Positions 34,588 through 43,797 of a stretch of 64,000 bases of DNA are shown here, piece by piece. The notes below the pieces were generated by a model. The model had not been told where the DNA came from and made no database searches. It saw nothing but the letters and a program-made list of their open reading frames with translations. A program made the position numbers and the translations under genes. Within the stretch, counting starts at the first letter, position 1. Every line of letters starts with the position of its first letter. This stretch comes from Frigoriglobus tundricola (lineage in GTDB: Bacteria > Planctomycetota > Planctomycetia > Gemmatales > Gemmataceae). The stretch spans positions 4,278,001 to 4,342,000 of the forward strand of contig NZ_CP053452.2 in NCBI RefSeq assembly GCF_013128195.2, given 5' to 3'.

Positions 34588-36358
34588 TTGCAGTTGCGAA
34601 GGTTTGTGGTAGCAAGGAGAACGAAATGGGTCGGTGGTGCGTGTCGTAAGTCCAAGGGGGGCCGAGCCAAATCATCGGTCAATTTGCCGCCTGAGTTTCT
34701 GAACGAACTGCGGGAGTTGGCACTGCGTTGGGGGAAAATCGCGGCCCACCGAACCGCTGCGGGGATCGATGCTCAACAGTTGGACTTCGCGGACATGGAG
34801 CGTGTGGCGGCGGTGCTGGCCGCGGGCCTGACCGAAGGCACACTCGCCGCACGGGTCCAACAGCGTAACGACACCGTCACCACCGAGCACCCCTGTCCCC
34901 AATGTGGCACCGCTCATCCGGTTGATTACCAGGATCGAGCGCGGACCGTCGACACCGGGCACGTCCTCACGCTTCACGAACCGGTGTGCCACTGTCCCCA
35001 ATGTCGGCGGGACTTTTTCCCCCCTGCGGAGTGCTCTGCGCCTGGACAACCATAACGTCAGCCCCACGGTCCGGGCCATGATCGCGCAAGCCGTGGGGCG
35101 CTTGAACTCCGCCGCGCAAGCGACCTTCGCGCTCCAGTTGGCCCGGATCAACATCAGTTGCTCTCATACATGAACCCGGCGAGTCTGTCCGGTTTTTCGG
35201 CTCGTGGCACAGGCTTTCGAGCCTGTGTGCCTTGAAGCACAGGCTCGAAAGCCTGTGCCACGAAAACAGACACTCTCAGCGGGTTCGTGTATCAGGTCCA
35301 GCGGATCGCCCACGAGATCGGTCACGAACTGGCTCAAGAGCGGGATCAGACGGTGGCCCAACAGCGGCGCCGGGAATTGCCCGTGCGCGTGGACGTGATC
35401 CCGGCGGTGGTGGCCGTCGAGGGCGATGGCGGGCACCTGCGGACCCGCGCGGCCGATCGGGGACCGGGTGTGCACGAGGTCCAGGGCAAAGAGACCAAGG
35501 TGGCGGCTCTGGTCGCCCTCACGGGCGCCACATCCCAACAGGACCCGCAGCCCGACCCCGCAACGGCATTTGCGCAGTCGCGTCGGGTCCGGCGCCTGAT
35601 GCAACAACTCAACGGCTGGGCCGGTGAGCCCGCGGAGAGCCCGGAAAACACTGGCGCAGAAGCGGTTCGGGCTCCCGAGGAGCCCGATGTGAGCAACCGT
35701 CCGGTGCGGCGGGTGCGAACGTGTGTGGCGAGCATGGCCGACGGCCACACGTTCGGTCCGATGATGGCGGCGGAAGCTCAAGAGCGGGGCTTTTACCAGG
35801 CCCCACGGAAGGCGTTCGTGAGCGACGGAGCGGCGTACAACTGGAGCATCTGGCGCGGGTACTTGGGGGACTTCGAACCGATCACCGACTTCCTGCACGC
35901 GGTGTGCTACGTGCACGGCGCGGCCTGGGGTGTGGGCGGCACCGAAGCGGAACGGTGGTCCCTCTATCTAGGGGTGGATGCGCGCGTGCTGGCAGGGCCG
36001 TGTGGGTGAGGTACTCGCGGAACTCAAAGAGTGTCAGGTGCGTGTGGGGCTTGTGCCCCCGGGTGAGGAGTCGAACGTGCGGGACCCGCGTCGGTTGGTG
36101 GCCGAGGCGTTGAGCTACTTGGGCAACAACCAGAGCCGGATGGACGCCCCCCGGTATCGGTGTGCCGGGCTGCCGATCACCAGCCGCCTGGTCGAATCAT
36201 TGGTCGGCGAGTTCAATGCTCGGCTCAAGAGCCCGCAGAAGTTCGGGAACCGGCCCGATGGCCCCGAACCCATCCTCCAACTGCGCGCCGCCGTCCTCAG
36301 CGAAGATCACCGCCTCGAACGCTTCTGCGCACAACGACCGGGATGCCCGTACCGATGA
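34588..36358 (+). pseudogene. Transposase gene interrupted by a palindromic element and frame breaks
   Basis: An N-terminal helical part (LPPEFLNELRELALRWGKIA), a zinc ribbon (CPQCGTAHPVDYQDR and CHCPQCRRDFFP), then a frame switch at a six-C run (35019-35024) into SALRLDNHNVSPTVRAMIAQ. The 128-bp element at 35165-35292 interrupts the frame; after it come VQRIAHEIGHELAQERDQTV, the DDE-like FVSDGAAYNWSIWRGYLGDF with ITDFLHAVCYVHGAA, a second switch at GGGG 35971-35974, and ITSRLVESLVGEFNARLKSP to the C-terminus. The fold resembles ISKra4-like transposases. Terminal repeats of the IS were not found. One base too many at each run and the insertion are all that break it. Confidence 0.7.
35165..35292. 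mobile_element. 127-bp palindromic mobile element, copy 1 (inside transposase gene)
   Basis: Termini ATACATGAACCCG (from 35166) and CGGGTTCGTGTAT (to 35292) are inverted copies. The centre is a 24-bp perfect inverted repeat with a ten-base loop, and each arm is itself a hairpin: CACAGGCT-TTCG-AGCCTGTG and CACAGGCT-CGAA-AGCCTGTG. Removing 35165-35292 (128 bp) fuses ...INISCS to QVQRIAHEIG in one frame. A second copy at 48393-48519 is inverted and about 97% identical. No coding capacity. Confidence 0.85.
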
Positions 36359-36497
36359 CGCAATGTTGCTTAATTAGCTACCCATTTAAGCAAACGTATC
36401 GTACAACAATCCATGACCTGCTCTCTGTTGCGCGAACTGTCGGAAGTGCCCCCTTGGGCCGGCCCGGCCCGCCGCGCCGGCGGCGCTCATCGGGCGC

Positions 36498-39312
36498 TCA
36501 CGCGAGCGTCACCTCGATGCCGGTCATGTCCTCGTGGGCCAGGCCGACGGCGATGCGCGCGAACACCTCGTCGCGCGTCTTGTTCCGCACCTCGTAGTCC
36601 TTCAGGAACCACCAGAACCGGTACTCCACCACCTTCACCGGCCCCCTCTGGTTGAACTTCACGACCGTCACGCCCTGGTCGGTGGGCGACAGGTTCTTGC
36701 ACTGCGCCAGCGCGGCCCGGATCACGCCGACCACCCGCCCCGCGTCCTTGTCCGTGCTGATCGTGACCGCCAGCGTGTCGTACGTTTCGGTTCCGCGGGA
36801 CAGGTTCTCCACGGTCCCCTCGGTGACCTTGCGGTTGGGCGTACTCATCACCAGGCCGGCCGCGCTTTTCAGCGCCGTGGACCGCCACGTCAGCCCGACG
36901 ACGCGGGCCGGTTCGCCCCCGCCCAGGCGCACCACGTCGCCCACCTGGAACCGCCGCTCGGCGAAAATCACGACCGACCCGAGCACGTCCGCGATCATCG
37001 GCCGGGCCGCCAGCGCGATCGCCAGGACGCCGATCGCCAGCCCGCCGACCAGCGCCGTCACGTCGTAGCCCAGCACGCTCAGAACGAGGGCGGCCGCGGC
37101 GATCCAGGTGCCGATTTTCAGCACGCCGCGGAGCGCCGCCAGCACCGGCGACGGGTTGCCGGCCGCGTCCGTGCCGCCGCGGATCGCCCGCCGGAGTATG
37201 AACATGAGGACCGGCGGGACGAGCAGCGCGGCCAGGAGCACGGCGCCGATCTTGACGCCGGTCACCGTCAGCCCGCGGACCCGGGCGGTGAGCAACTCGG
37301 CGCGGGCTTGGCCGATCTCCCCGCCGGTCGCGGCGAGCTGGGTCTGGTCGGCGGCGCTGACGGGCTTCTCCGGCGCCGCGTTGCCGGTGAGCGCGGCCAC
37401 GCGCCGGGCGTTCGCCCCGCCGACGGCGGTCAGCCGCGCGACCTCGTCGTGGTACACGTCGGCCTCGGCCTTCAACCCACCCGGAGCGAGCTGTCCGGCC
37501 AGCCAGCCGTCCCACGGCGCCGCCTCCGGCCGCGTGCGGTACTTCTCCAGAAGCGTGCGCAGCTTCGCGACGTCTTCCGTCTGCTTCCGCGTCAGTTCGA
37601 TGAGCTTGTTCAGCCGCTCCTTCTGGCGCTCCAGGTTCTCGCCCTTTTCGTCCAGGTCGATGAGTTCCTTGTAGTACGCGCTCAGCAGCTCGGAGAGGTC
37701 GGCCGCGGCCTTGGAGTGGTCCAGGGCGAAGAACCGGCTCCAGGGCTCGGCGTCGCGCGCCATCCGCTCCGCGGCCCGCTGGTCCATCCGCTTCTGCTCG
37801 CCGTCGGACCGGTCCTTGCGGGCGGTGGCGTATTCGGCCGCGAAGCGCTTGAGGTCGGTGAGCAGGTCGATGCGCTCGTTCACCCGCCCGAGCAGCACCC
37901 GGGTCAGCTCCTTCCGATTGTCGGCCTCCGTGTCGGACTTGCGCAGGGCGTCGCGTTCGGCCCGGAGGTCGCCGAGCGTTTTTTGAACGGCCGCGGCGTC
38001 CGCGTCGAGCTTCGCGCGGCTCCCGGCGGTCCCGGCGGCTTCGGCCACGTCGGGCGCCTCGGTGGCCTTGAGGTCCCCGCGCCCGACCCGCCGCTCGAGT
38101 TCCGCCGCGGTCGCGGCGAGGTGCCCCCGATGCGCCGCGCGTCTTCGAGCGTGGTGGAGTACGCGAGGGCTTTTTCTCCAGCTCGTCCAGCGCCGCCACC
38201 AGCGCCGCCGCCTTCTCCGCGCGCTCGCCGATCGTGCGCACGCGGGCCGCGAGGTGCTGCTGAGCGGTCACCAGTTTCTGACCGACGGCGTCCAGCGCCG
38301 GCGGCGACGCCCCGGGGGCCGGGTCCGGCGGGACCGCCGGTTCCCGGACCGCGTTGAGCTTGCCCCGCGCCTCGGCCACGGTCGGCGCCGCCTTCGCGTA
38401 GTCGTCCGTGTCGCCCTTGATGGCGGCGGTCTTCTCGGCGAACAACTTGCGGAGCCGGTTGAACTCCTCGATGAGGATCGGGGTCGTCATCTCCCGGGTC
38501 TTCTCCTCGAACGCGAACGCCTCGAGCGCGGCCTCGCGCCCGGCCTTCAGTTCGTTGAGCTTTGCCACCGCGGCCGCGGCCGCGGCCTTCGCGTCGGCCA
38601 GCTCCTTCTCGGTCGCGTCGAGGAGCGCCCGGGCCTTCTGGGCTTCGTCCGCCGCGGCGGTGGACGCGGTCTTGAGCTGCGCCGCTTCCGCCGCCAGTTG
38701 CTTCGGGTCGAGGGTCGGCGGCAGTTGGTCCCCGAGTAGGAGCCCGGCCGCCCGAGCGGCGGCACTCGTCGCGGCGAGGTGATCGCGGACGGCGCCCGCC
38801 GCCCGATCGAACTCGCGCCAGCGGGTGTCGAGGGCGGCTCGGGCGCTGGCCGCCCCGTCGAGGAGCTGAACGCGGGCCGCGTGGTAGTCCGCGAGCTGGT
38901 GGGCGGCCTTGATCCCCGCGTCCACGTCGGCGGGGCGGTGGACGACGAGCGGGATCATCGCGGCCGGCGGGCTCAACGCGCCGACCTTCGCCCGGAACTG
39001 GGTGGCCTCGCCCGTCACTTCGCTGAGGCGCAGCCGGGCCACTTCGTAGCCCCCCCTCCGGACGGTCCAATCCTGTGCGAACTGGTTCAACACCGCGAGT
39101 ATGTCGTCCGGCGCGCGGCCGGCGAACTTCGCTACCCATTCGTTCGACGGCTCGGCGGGCGGTTTGGTCGGGGGCGGGGCGGGTTCCTTCCCCTTGACCG
39201 GACGCGGCGCCGGGGCCGGAGGTGTGTCGTCCGGGCGACCGACGTCGGGCAGGAGCGCGCCAGCGGCGACGATGAGAGCGGCACCGACGGGGCGAATCCG
39301 GGTGAGGCGCAT
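36498..39312 (-). CDS. MscS-family mechanosensitive channel with long periplasmic coiled coil (two frame breaks)
   Basis: Signal peptide MRLTRIRPVGAALIVAAGAL at the N-terminus, a coiled-coil, Ala/Glu/Lys-rich extracytoplasmic region of about 550 residues, membrane helices, and the MscS core near the C-terminus: LVGGLAIGVLAIALAARPMI, then FAERRFQVGDVVRL with the beta domain VVGLTWRSTALKSAAGLVMS and TPNRKVTEGTVENLSRG. This is the MscK-like large form; it releases solutes on hypo-osmotic shock (family knowledge). The frame changes at TTTTT 38171-38175 and at CCCCC 38124-38128; adding one base at each gives 938 residues. Both are homopolymers, so a sequencing artefact is likely. Confidence 0.82.
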
Positions 39313-39772
39313 GGTGTCTCGCGGGTGCTGGTCCGGCTGTGCGCGGGAGAAGAGACGCGCTCGTTGAGTTTATGCGCCGAAGGGGCCGGACGAAAGGGGC
39401 GGGTGGGACGGGAGTACCGCGGAAGCGGATAGAAAGTATGAGGGTTTCCGCCTGTGCTACTTTTGGTAGCGGGCCGGCGAATCATGTCGTCGGGTATCGG
39501 ACCGAGCCGGCCTTGCTGAGGTGTCGCTGCGAGAATCCGGAACGACGCTCATTGAAACTCATAGGTCGATATGTGAATGTTCCCCCGCGGGAAGCGACTC
39601 GTTCACGAAGCGGCCGGTGAACACCGCCAAGAACCCGGGGGATGATAAACTCTAACGCGCCCCAGTGCAGTTGTTCACGCCAGACAATTAATCTGATGTA
39701 CATAAGATATTGGTCCGCGCACGCGGCAAACGGACTCTCGGCGCGAGACGGCCCCGGCGAATCCGTGGAAAG
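39313..39772. other. Gap upstream of the two-component system
   Basis: A 460-bp region with lower GC than its neighbours and no recognisable gene; together with the operator-like site it separates two divergent units. Promoters for both must lie here. Confidence 0.4.
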
Positions 39773-39810
39773 ATGACACCGATGTCATTTTTCTGTCACC
39801 GCGCTGACAG
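39773..39810 (+). promoter_or_regulatory. Operator-like site 1, upstream of the response regulator
   Basis: ATGACA-CCGA-TGTCAT at 39773-39788 is followed by a T-run and CTGTCA-CCGCGC-TGACAG at 39793-39810. TGTCA occurs as an 11-bp-spaced direct repeat, the helical spacing used by OmpR-type regulators. The same ATGACAC.GATGTCAT and a TGACAG exactly 32 bp on recur at 41929-41966. Likely binding site of the adjacent regulator. Confidence 0.55.
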
Positions 39811-39924
39811 AAGTCCGTGGTACGTTTTCCGTTTCGGGCGCGAGCCACGGCTTCTGAACGGGCGGGGGCGAGCCGCAGGGCTCGGCGGGCCGGGCCGGAC
39901 CCGGCACCGGCGGGAGGGGCGCTC

Positions 39925-40602
39925 ATGAAAGTGCTGTTGATCGAGGACGAGCCGAACACCGTCGCGTATCTGCGCCAGGGGCTGGCCGAGAACGGGTACG
40001 TCGTGGACGCCGAGGGCTCGGCCGAGCTGGGCCTTCGGATGGCGGCCCGCGGGGTGTACGACCTCGTCGTCCTCGACATCAACTTACCCGACCGCAGCGG
40101 GTGGTGGGTCCTGAAGGAACTCCGCGGGGCCGATTGTCGCACCCCGGTCCTGTGCCTCACCTGCTGCGGGGACGTGGAGGACCGGGTGCAGGGGCTGGAC
40201 CTCGGGGCCGACGACTACCTGACCAAGCCGTTCGCCTTCTCCGAACTGGTCGCCCGCATCCGGTCCGTTCTCCGCCGCGGGGCCGAGCGGCAGCCGGACG
40301 TCATCCGGGTCGCCGACCTGGAGGTCCACCTGACGCGCCGGCAGGTCGTGCGGGCCGGGGGCCGGGTCCGGGACTTCCGGCCCAAGGAGTTCGCGCTCCT
40401 CGCCCTGCTCGCCCGGCGCGCCGGCGAGGTGCTCTCCCGAACCACCATCGTCGAACACGTCTGGAACGCCGATTTCGACTTCGAAACGAACGCGGTGGAC
40501 GTCCAGATCAAGCGGCTGCGGGAGAAGGTGGACGACCCGTTCGAACGGAAGCTGATCCACACGGTCCGCGGGGTGGGCTATGTCCTCGAAGACCGGGGCT
40601 AG
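39925..40602 (+). CDS. OmpR/CusR-type response regulator
   Basis: 225 residues. Receiver domain with acidic pocket EDEP at 7-10, phosphoacceptor Asp51 in LVVLDINLPDRSG and the Lys of DDYLTKPFAF; winged-helix DNA-binding domain from about 125, ending NAVDVQIKRLREKVDDPFER and the terminal HTVRGVGYVLED. ATG 39925 is preceded by GGGAGGGG (39911-39918); the longer frame from 39817 is not needed. The histidine kinase start overlaps its end by 23 bases. Related to heavy-metal regulators such as CusR by overall pattern; the stimulus is unknown. Confidence 0.93.
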   Translation: MKVLLIEDEPNTVAYLRQGLAENGYVVDAEGSAELGLRMAARGVYDLVVLDINLPDRSGWWVLKELRGADCRTPVLCLTCCGDVEDRVQGLDLGADDYLTKPFAFSELVARIRSVLRRGAERQPDVIRVADLEVHLTRRQVVRAGGRVRDFRPKEFALLALLARRAGEVLSRTTIVEHVWNADFDFETNAVDVQIKRLREKVDDPFERKLIHTVRGVGYVLEDRG

Positions 40603-41963
40603 GGTCTGGTCCATTCGCCTCCGGCTGACCCTCTGGTTCGGGCTGGCCGCCGGCCTGTTGGCCGGCGGGGTGGCGGGGGCGAACTACTGGCTCCTGGAGG
40701 CCCAGCGGGCGCAGGATGCCGACGAGTGGCTCGCGGCGGGGGCCGAGTACCTGCACGCGGCCCGGTGCGACGACCCGGCCGCGTACGCGCGCTGGACGGG
40801 TCCGGACGAGCCGGTGCGGGTGATCGACCCGGACCACCGGGTCCGGTACGAGTCCCCGGCGATGGGCGACATCGCCCCGGCCGAGACGTTCCCCCGGCCC
40901 GGGGCACCCGGCGCCGACCGCTCGGTCGGCGGGAAGCGGTACCGCCTGTTCAGCTCCCGGATCGACGGGTGGACGTACCAACTCGTGACCGACCAGACCG
41001 CCGACGTCGCCCTGTTCGCCCGGTTCCGCCACAACCTGTTACTGGCGATCACCCCGACAGTGGCGATCGGCCTGCTGGGGGGGGCGCTGCTGACGTGGCG
41101 GGGGCTGCGCCCGCTCCGGGAGGTCGCCACGACCGTCCGGGGCATCGCCCCGGGGCGCCTCGGGGACCGCATCTCCGTTGCGGCGCTCCCGACCGAACTG
41201 CGGGCCGTGGCGGACGCGTTCAACGGGGTGATGGACCGGCTCCAGGACGCCTTCGCCCGGCTCGACCAGTTCGCCGCCGACGTCGCCCACGAGCTGCGCA
41301 CCCCGGTCCACAACCTGCGGGGCGGGATCGAGGTCGCACTCGGCCAGGACCGCACCCCGGGCGACTACCGCCGGGCCCTGGGCGCGGCCCTGAACGAGGC
41401 GGACCGGCTCGGCCGGCTCGTGGACCGGCTGCTGTTCCTGGCCCAGGCCGAGGACCCGCGGCGCGAGGTGCGGCGGGAGGCGACCGACGTGGCGGCGGAA
41501 CTGACCGACGTGCGGGAGTTCTTCGCCCCCGTGGCCGCCGAGGCCGGGGTGGCGGTCCGTCGTCGCGGCCGAGGGCACGACCTTTCGGCTCGACCGCGCG
41601 CTGTTCCAGCGGGCGGTGAGCAACCTGGTGGGCAACGCGCTGGCCCACACCCCGGCCGGCGGCTCGGTCGAGTTGATCGCGGAGGCGGACCAAACGGGAT
41701 TGCGGGTCACGGTTGCCGACACCGGTACGGGCATCCTCCCGGACGATTTGCCGCACCTGTTCGACCGGTTCTTCCGGTCCCGTGCGGTCCGGGCGGCGGG
41801 CCGCGGCGTGGGGCTGGGGCTCGCGATCGTCCGCCGGGTCGCCGAGCTGCACGGCGGCGGCGTGACGGTCGAGAGCGAGCCGGGCCGGGGGACGGTCGTC
41901 CGCATGAACTTCCCCCGCCCGGCCGAAGATGACACGGATGTCATCCCCGCGCCACGAGGGTGA
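40580..41963 (+). CDS. Sensor histidine kinase (heavy-metal sensor type), one frame break
   Basis: Membrane helix near residues 14-36 (LTLWFGLAAGLLAGGVAGAN), periplasmic sensor domain of about 115 residues, second helix near 153-172, HAMP (LREVATTVRGIAPGRLGDRI), phosphoacceptor His in DQFAADVAHELRTPVHNLRG, and the ATPase domain with AVSNLVGNALAHTPAGGSVE, VADTGTGILPDDLPHLFDRF and GVGLGLAIVRRVAELHGGGV. The frame changes near 41558-41575, equal to one extra base; without it the product is 460 residues. Overlaps the regulator gene, so co-transcribed. Its last codons overlap operator-like site 2. Confidence 0.85.
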
Positions 41964-41966
41964 CAG
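41929..41966 (+). promoter_or_regulatory. Operator-like site 2, upstream of the DUF1559 gene
   Basis: ATGACA-CGGA-TGTCAT at 41929-41944, then TGACAG at 41961-41966, exactly 32 bp from the start of the first half-site, as in site 1 upstream of the regulator. The stop TGA of the kinase gene lies inside the TGACAG. The DUF1559 gene begins 68 bp further on. It suggests the regulator also controls the DUF1559-TolC unit. Confidence 0.5.
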
Positions 41967-42034
41967 CCGGAGCGGGTATGTTCCCGGGAGCGGCGGCCGG
42001 GGACGCGCTCCGGCCCCGCCCCAGAGGGCGACCC

Positions 42035-42970
42035 ATGTCACGCCGAACTCGGCCCCGCCGGGGCTTCACGTTGATCGAGCTGTTGGTGGTGATCGCGATC
42101 ATCGCGGTCCTCATCGGCCTGCTCCTGCCCGCCGTTCAGAAGGTGCGCGACGCCGCCGCCCGGCTCCGGTGCGCCAACAACCTGAAACAGATCGGTCTGG
42201 CCCTGCACAGTTATCACGACGCCGACCAGTCGTTCCCGGCGGGGGTCCGGTCCGCCCACGTGTCGGAATGGGGCGAGACGGACGCCCCCGGGTGGGGCTG
42301 GGCGGCGTACCTGCTCCCCCACGTCGAGCAGGACAACCTCTTCCGCACGATCCGGTTCGACCTGTCGATCGCCGACCCCCGCAACGCCGCGGCCCGCGCC
42401 ACCCCGGTCGCCGTGTTCCGCTGCCCGTCCGACGCGGCCCCGCCCACCTTCACCGCCTCCCATGAGGGGGCCGACGGGAGAACCCCGGGGCCGCCGATCT
42501 GCGACGTGGCCGCGGCGAACTACCTCGGGATGAGTACGACGGACGATTTTGTTGAGGGCGACATGTTCACCGTCACCTGGGACGGGGTGCTCTACCCCAA
42601 CAGCCGGGTCCGGCTCACCGACGTGACCGACGGCACCAGCCAGACGTTCGCCGCGTCGGAACGGGACCAGCGCCACGGCCAGGCGACCTGGACGGGGGCC
42701 GTGCCCGGGGCCAGCTCGCACGCGATCGGGACCGACGTCTGGCTGGACGACAACGTCGCCCTGACGCTCGGGTTCGTCGGCGACGCGCACAAGCCCGGCG
42801 AGGTCGGCGCGACCATGGCGTCGGCCCACCACACGTCCGCGCACGGGACCGGTGCGAACTTCCTGTTCTGCGACGGGCACGTGAAGTTCCTGACCCCGTC
42901 GATCGATTTCGCCACGTTCAAGGCCCTCGCCACTCGGGCCGGGAACGAAGTCGTCGGCGCGGACTATTGA
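42035..42970 (+). CDS. DUF1559 domain pseudopilin-like protein
   Basis: 311 residues. Prepilin-type N-terminus [20 protein letters not shown] with [20 protein letters not shown], then NNLKQIGLALHSYHDADQSF, LTDVTDGTSQTFAASERDQR and the C-terminal AHHTSAHGTGANFLFCDGHV motif (H...G..F..CDGHV). ATG 42035 chosen because the RRGF motif begins near residue 8. It lies downstream of the two-component genes behind operator-like site 2 and is followed by a small exported protein gene after 56 bp. Confidence 0.93.
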   Translation: MSRRTRPRRGFTLIELLVVIAIIAVLIGLLLPAVQKVRDAAARLRCANNLKQIGLALHSYHDADQSFPAGVRSAHVSEWGETDAPGWGWAAYLLPHVEQDNLFRTIRFDLSIADPRNAAARATPVAVFRCPSDAAPPTFTASHEGADGRTPGPPICDVAAANYLGMSTTDDFVEGDMFTVTWDGVLYPNSRVRLTDVTDGTSQTFAASERDQRHGQATWTGAVPGASSHAIGTDVWLDDNVALTLGFVGDAHKPGEVGATMASAHHTSAHGTGANFLFCDGHVKFLTPSIDFATFKALATRAGNEVVGADY

Positions 42971-43026
42971 CCCGTGGCGCGCCGCCGTGACCCTGTGACC
43001 ATTCGCACACTCGATCGGAGAACCTC

Positions 43027-43518
43027 ATGACGCGCAGGACCAAGATCGTAATGGGCGTCGCCGCCGTGGCCGCGGTCGCGGCGGGAATCGTCTGGGCGGG
43101 CTTCGGCCGGTCCGCCGCGAACACGCAGCGCCTCCTCGGGACGTGGGCGTACGTCAGCGGCGGGAACGGCCGGGGCGGCACGCTGACGTTCACCGAGGAC
43201 GGGAAAATGAAAGCGGCCGCGCGGTCGGCCGGCAAGACGTCCGAGTCCGAGGGAACGTACCTCGTGAACGGCGACACGGTCGAGATGCTCGTCGCGGACG
43301 ATAGTGTCTGGGGCGAGGAGTGGTGGGCCGACTGGGCCGGAAAAGCGGAGGGGGACAAGAACACCAAGCGCACCACGGACCCCAAGTCGAAGCCACAAAG
43401 CCGGCCGGAACAGCGGGGCGAGCCGAAACCGCGAACCGTTACGATTCGATCGCTCTCCGGCACGGAACTGGTGGTCGTTGACGAAACGGGTCGGAAGACC
43501 GTTTACGCCAGGAAGTGA
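43027..43518 (+). CDS. Exported lipocalin-like protein (TIGR03066/TIGR03067-like)
   Basis: 163 residues: signal-anchor near residues 7-26 (IVMGVAAVAAVAAGIVWAGF), then LLGTWAYVSGGNGRGGTLTF with TEDGKMKAAARSAGKTSESE and GTYLVNGDTVEMLV, the barrel-start pattern of planctomycete lipocalin-like proteins. The C-terminal half is charged and ends in SLSGTELVVVDETGRKTVYA. Ribosome site CGGAGAA upstream of ATG 43027. Function unknown; in the unit controlled from site 2 by position. Confidence 0.7.
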   Translation: MTRRTKIVMGVAAVAAVAAGIVWAGFGRSAANTQRLLGTWAYVSGGNGRGGTLTFTEDGKMKAAARSAGKTSESEGTYLVNGDTVEMLVADDSVWGEEWWADWAGKAEGDKNTKRTTDPKSKPQSRPEQRGEPKPRTVTIRSLSGTELVVVDETGRKTVYARK

Positions 43519-43797
43519 TGTCCGGACCGGCGGCCCACTACGTGGGCGAATGTCCCGGCAGCGTTCAAAGAGTGGGAATCGATCTCAAGCGAACGCATTC
43601 CCTCATCACGCGGCAAAAGGCTCGGGTTCTGCTTCACCCGCGACCAGGGATCGAGCACCCGCTTCCACTGGTCGAACGCGGGCACCGCCGGGCGCGAGGC
43701 CCCATTTTGTGCGCTCGGTGTTGCGATTGCACCCGTTGCCCCGCCTCGTTATGGGAACACCGAAATGGTTTAAGCTGGGGCCTGTCCGGGCCGGGGG

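Noticed and set aside
36360..36497. Terminal inverted repeat of the transposase gene at 34588-36358
   Set aside because: The AT-richer flank showed no matching inverted repeat on the other side, so the IS boundaries are not called.
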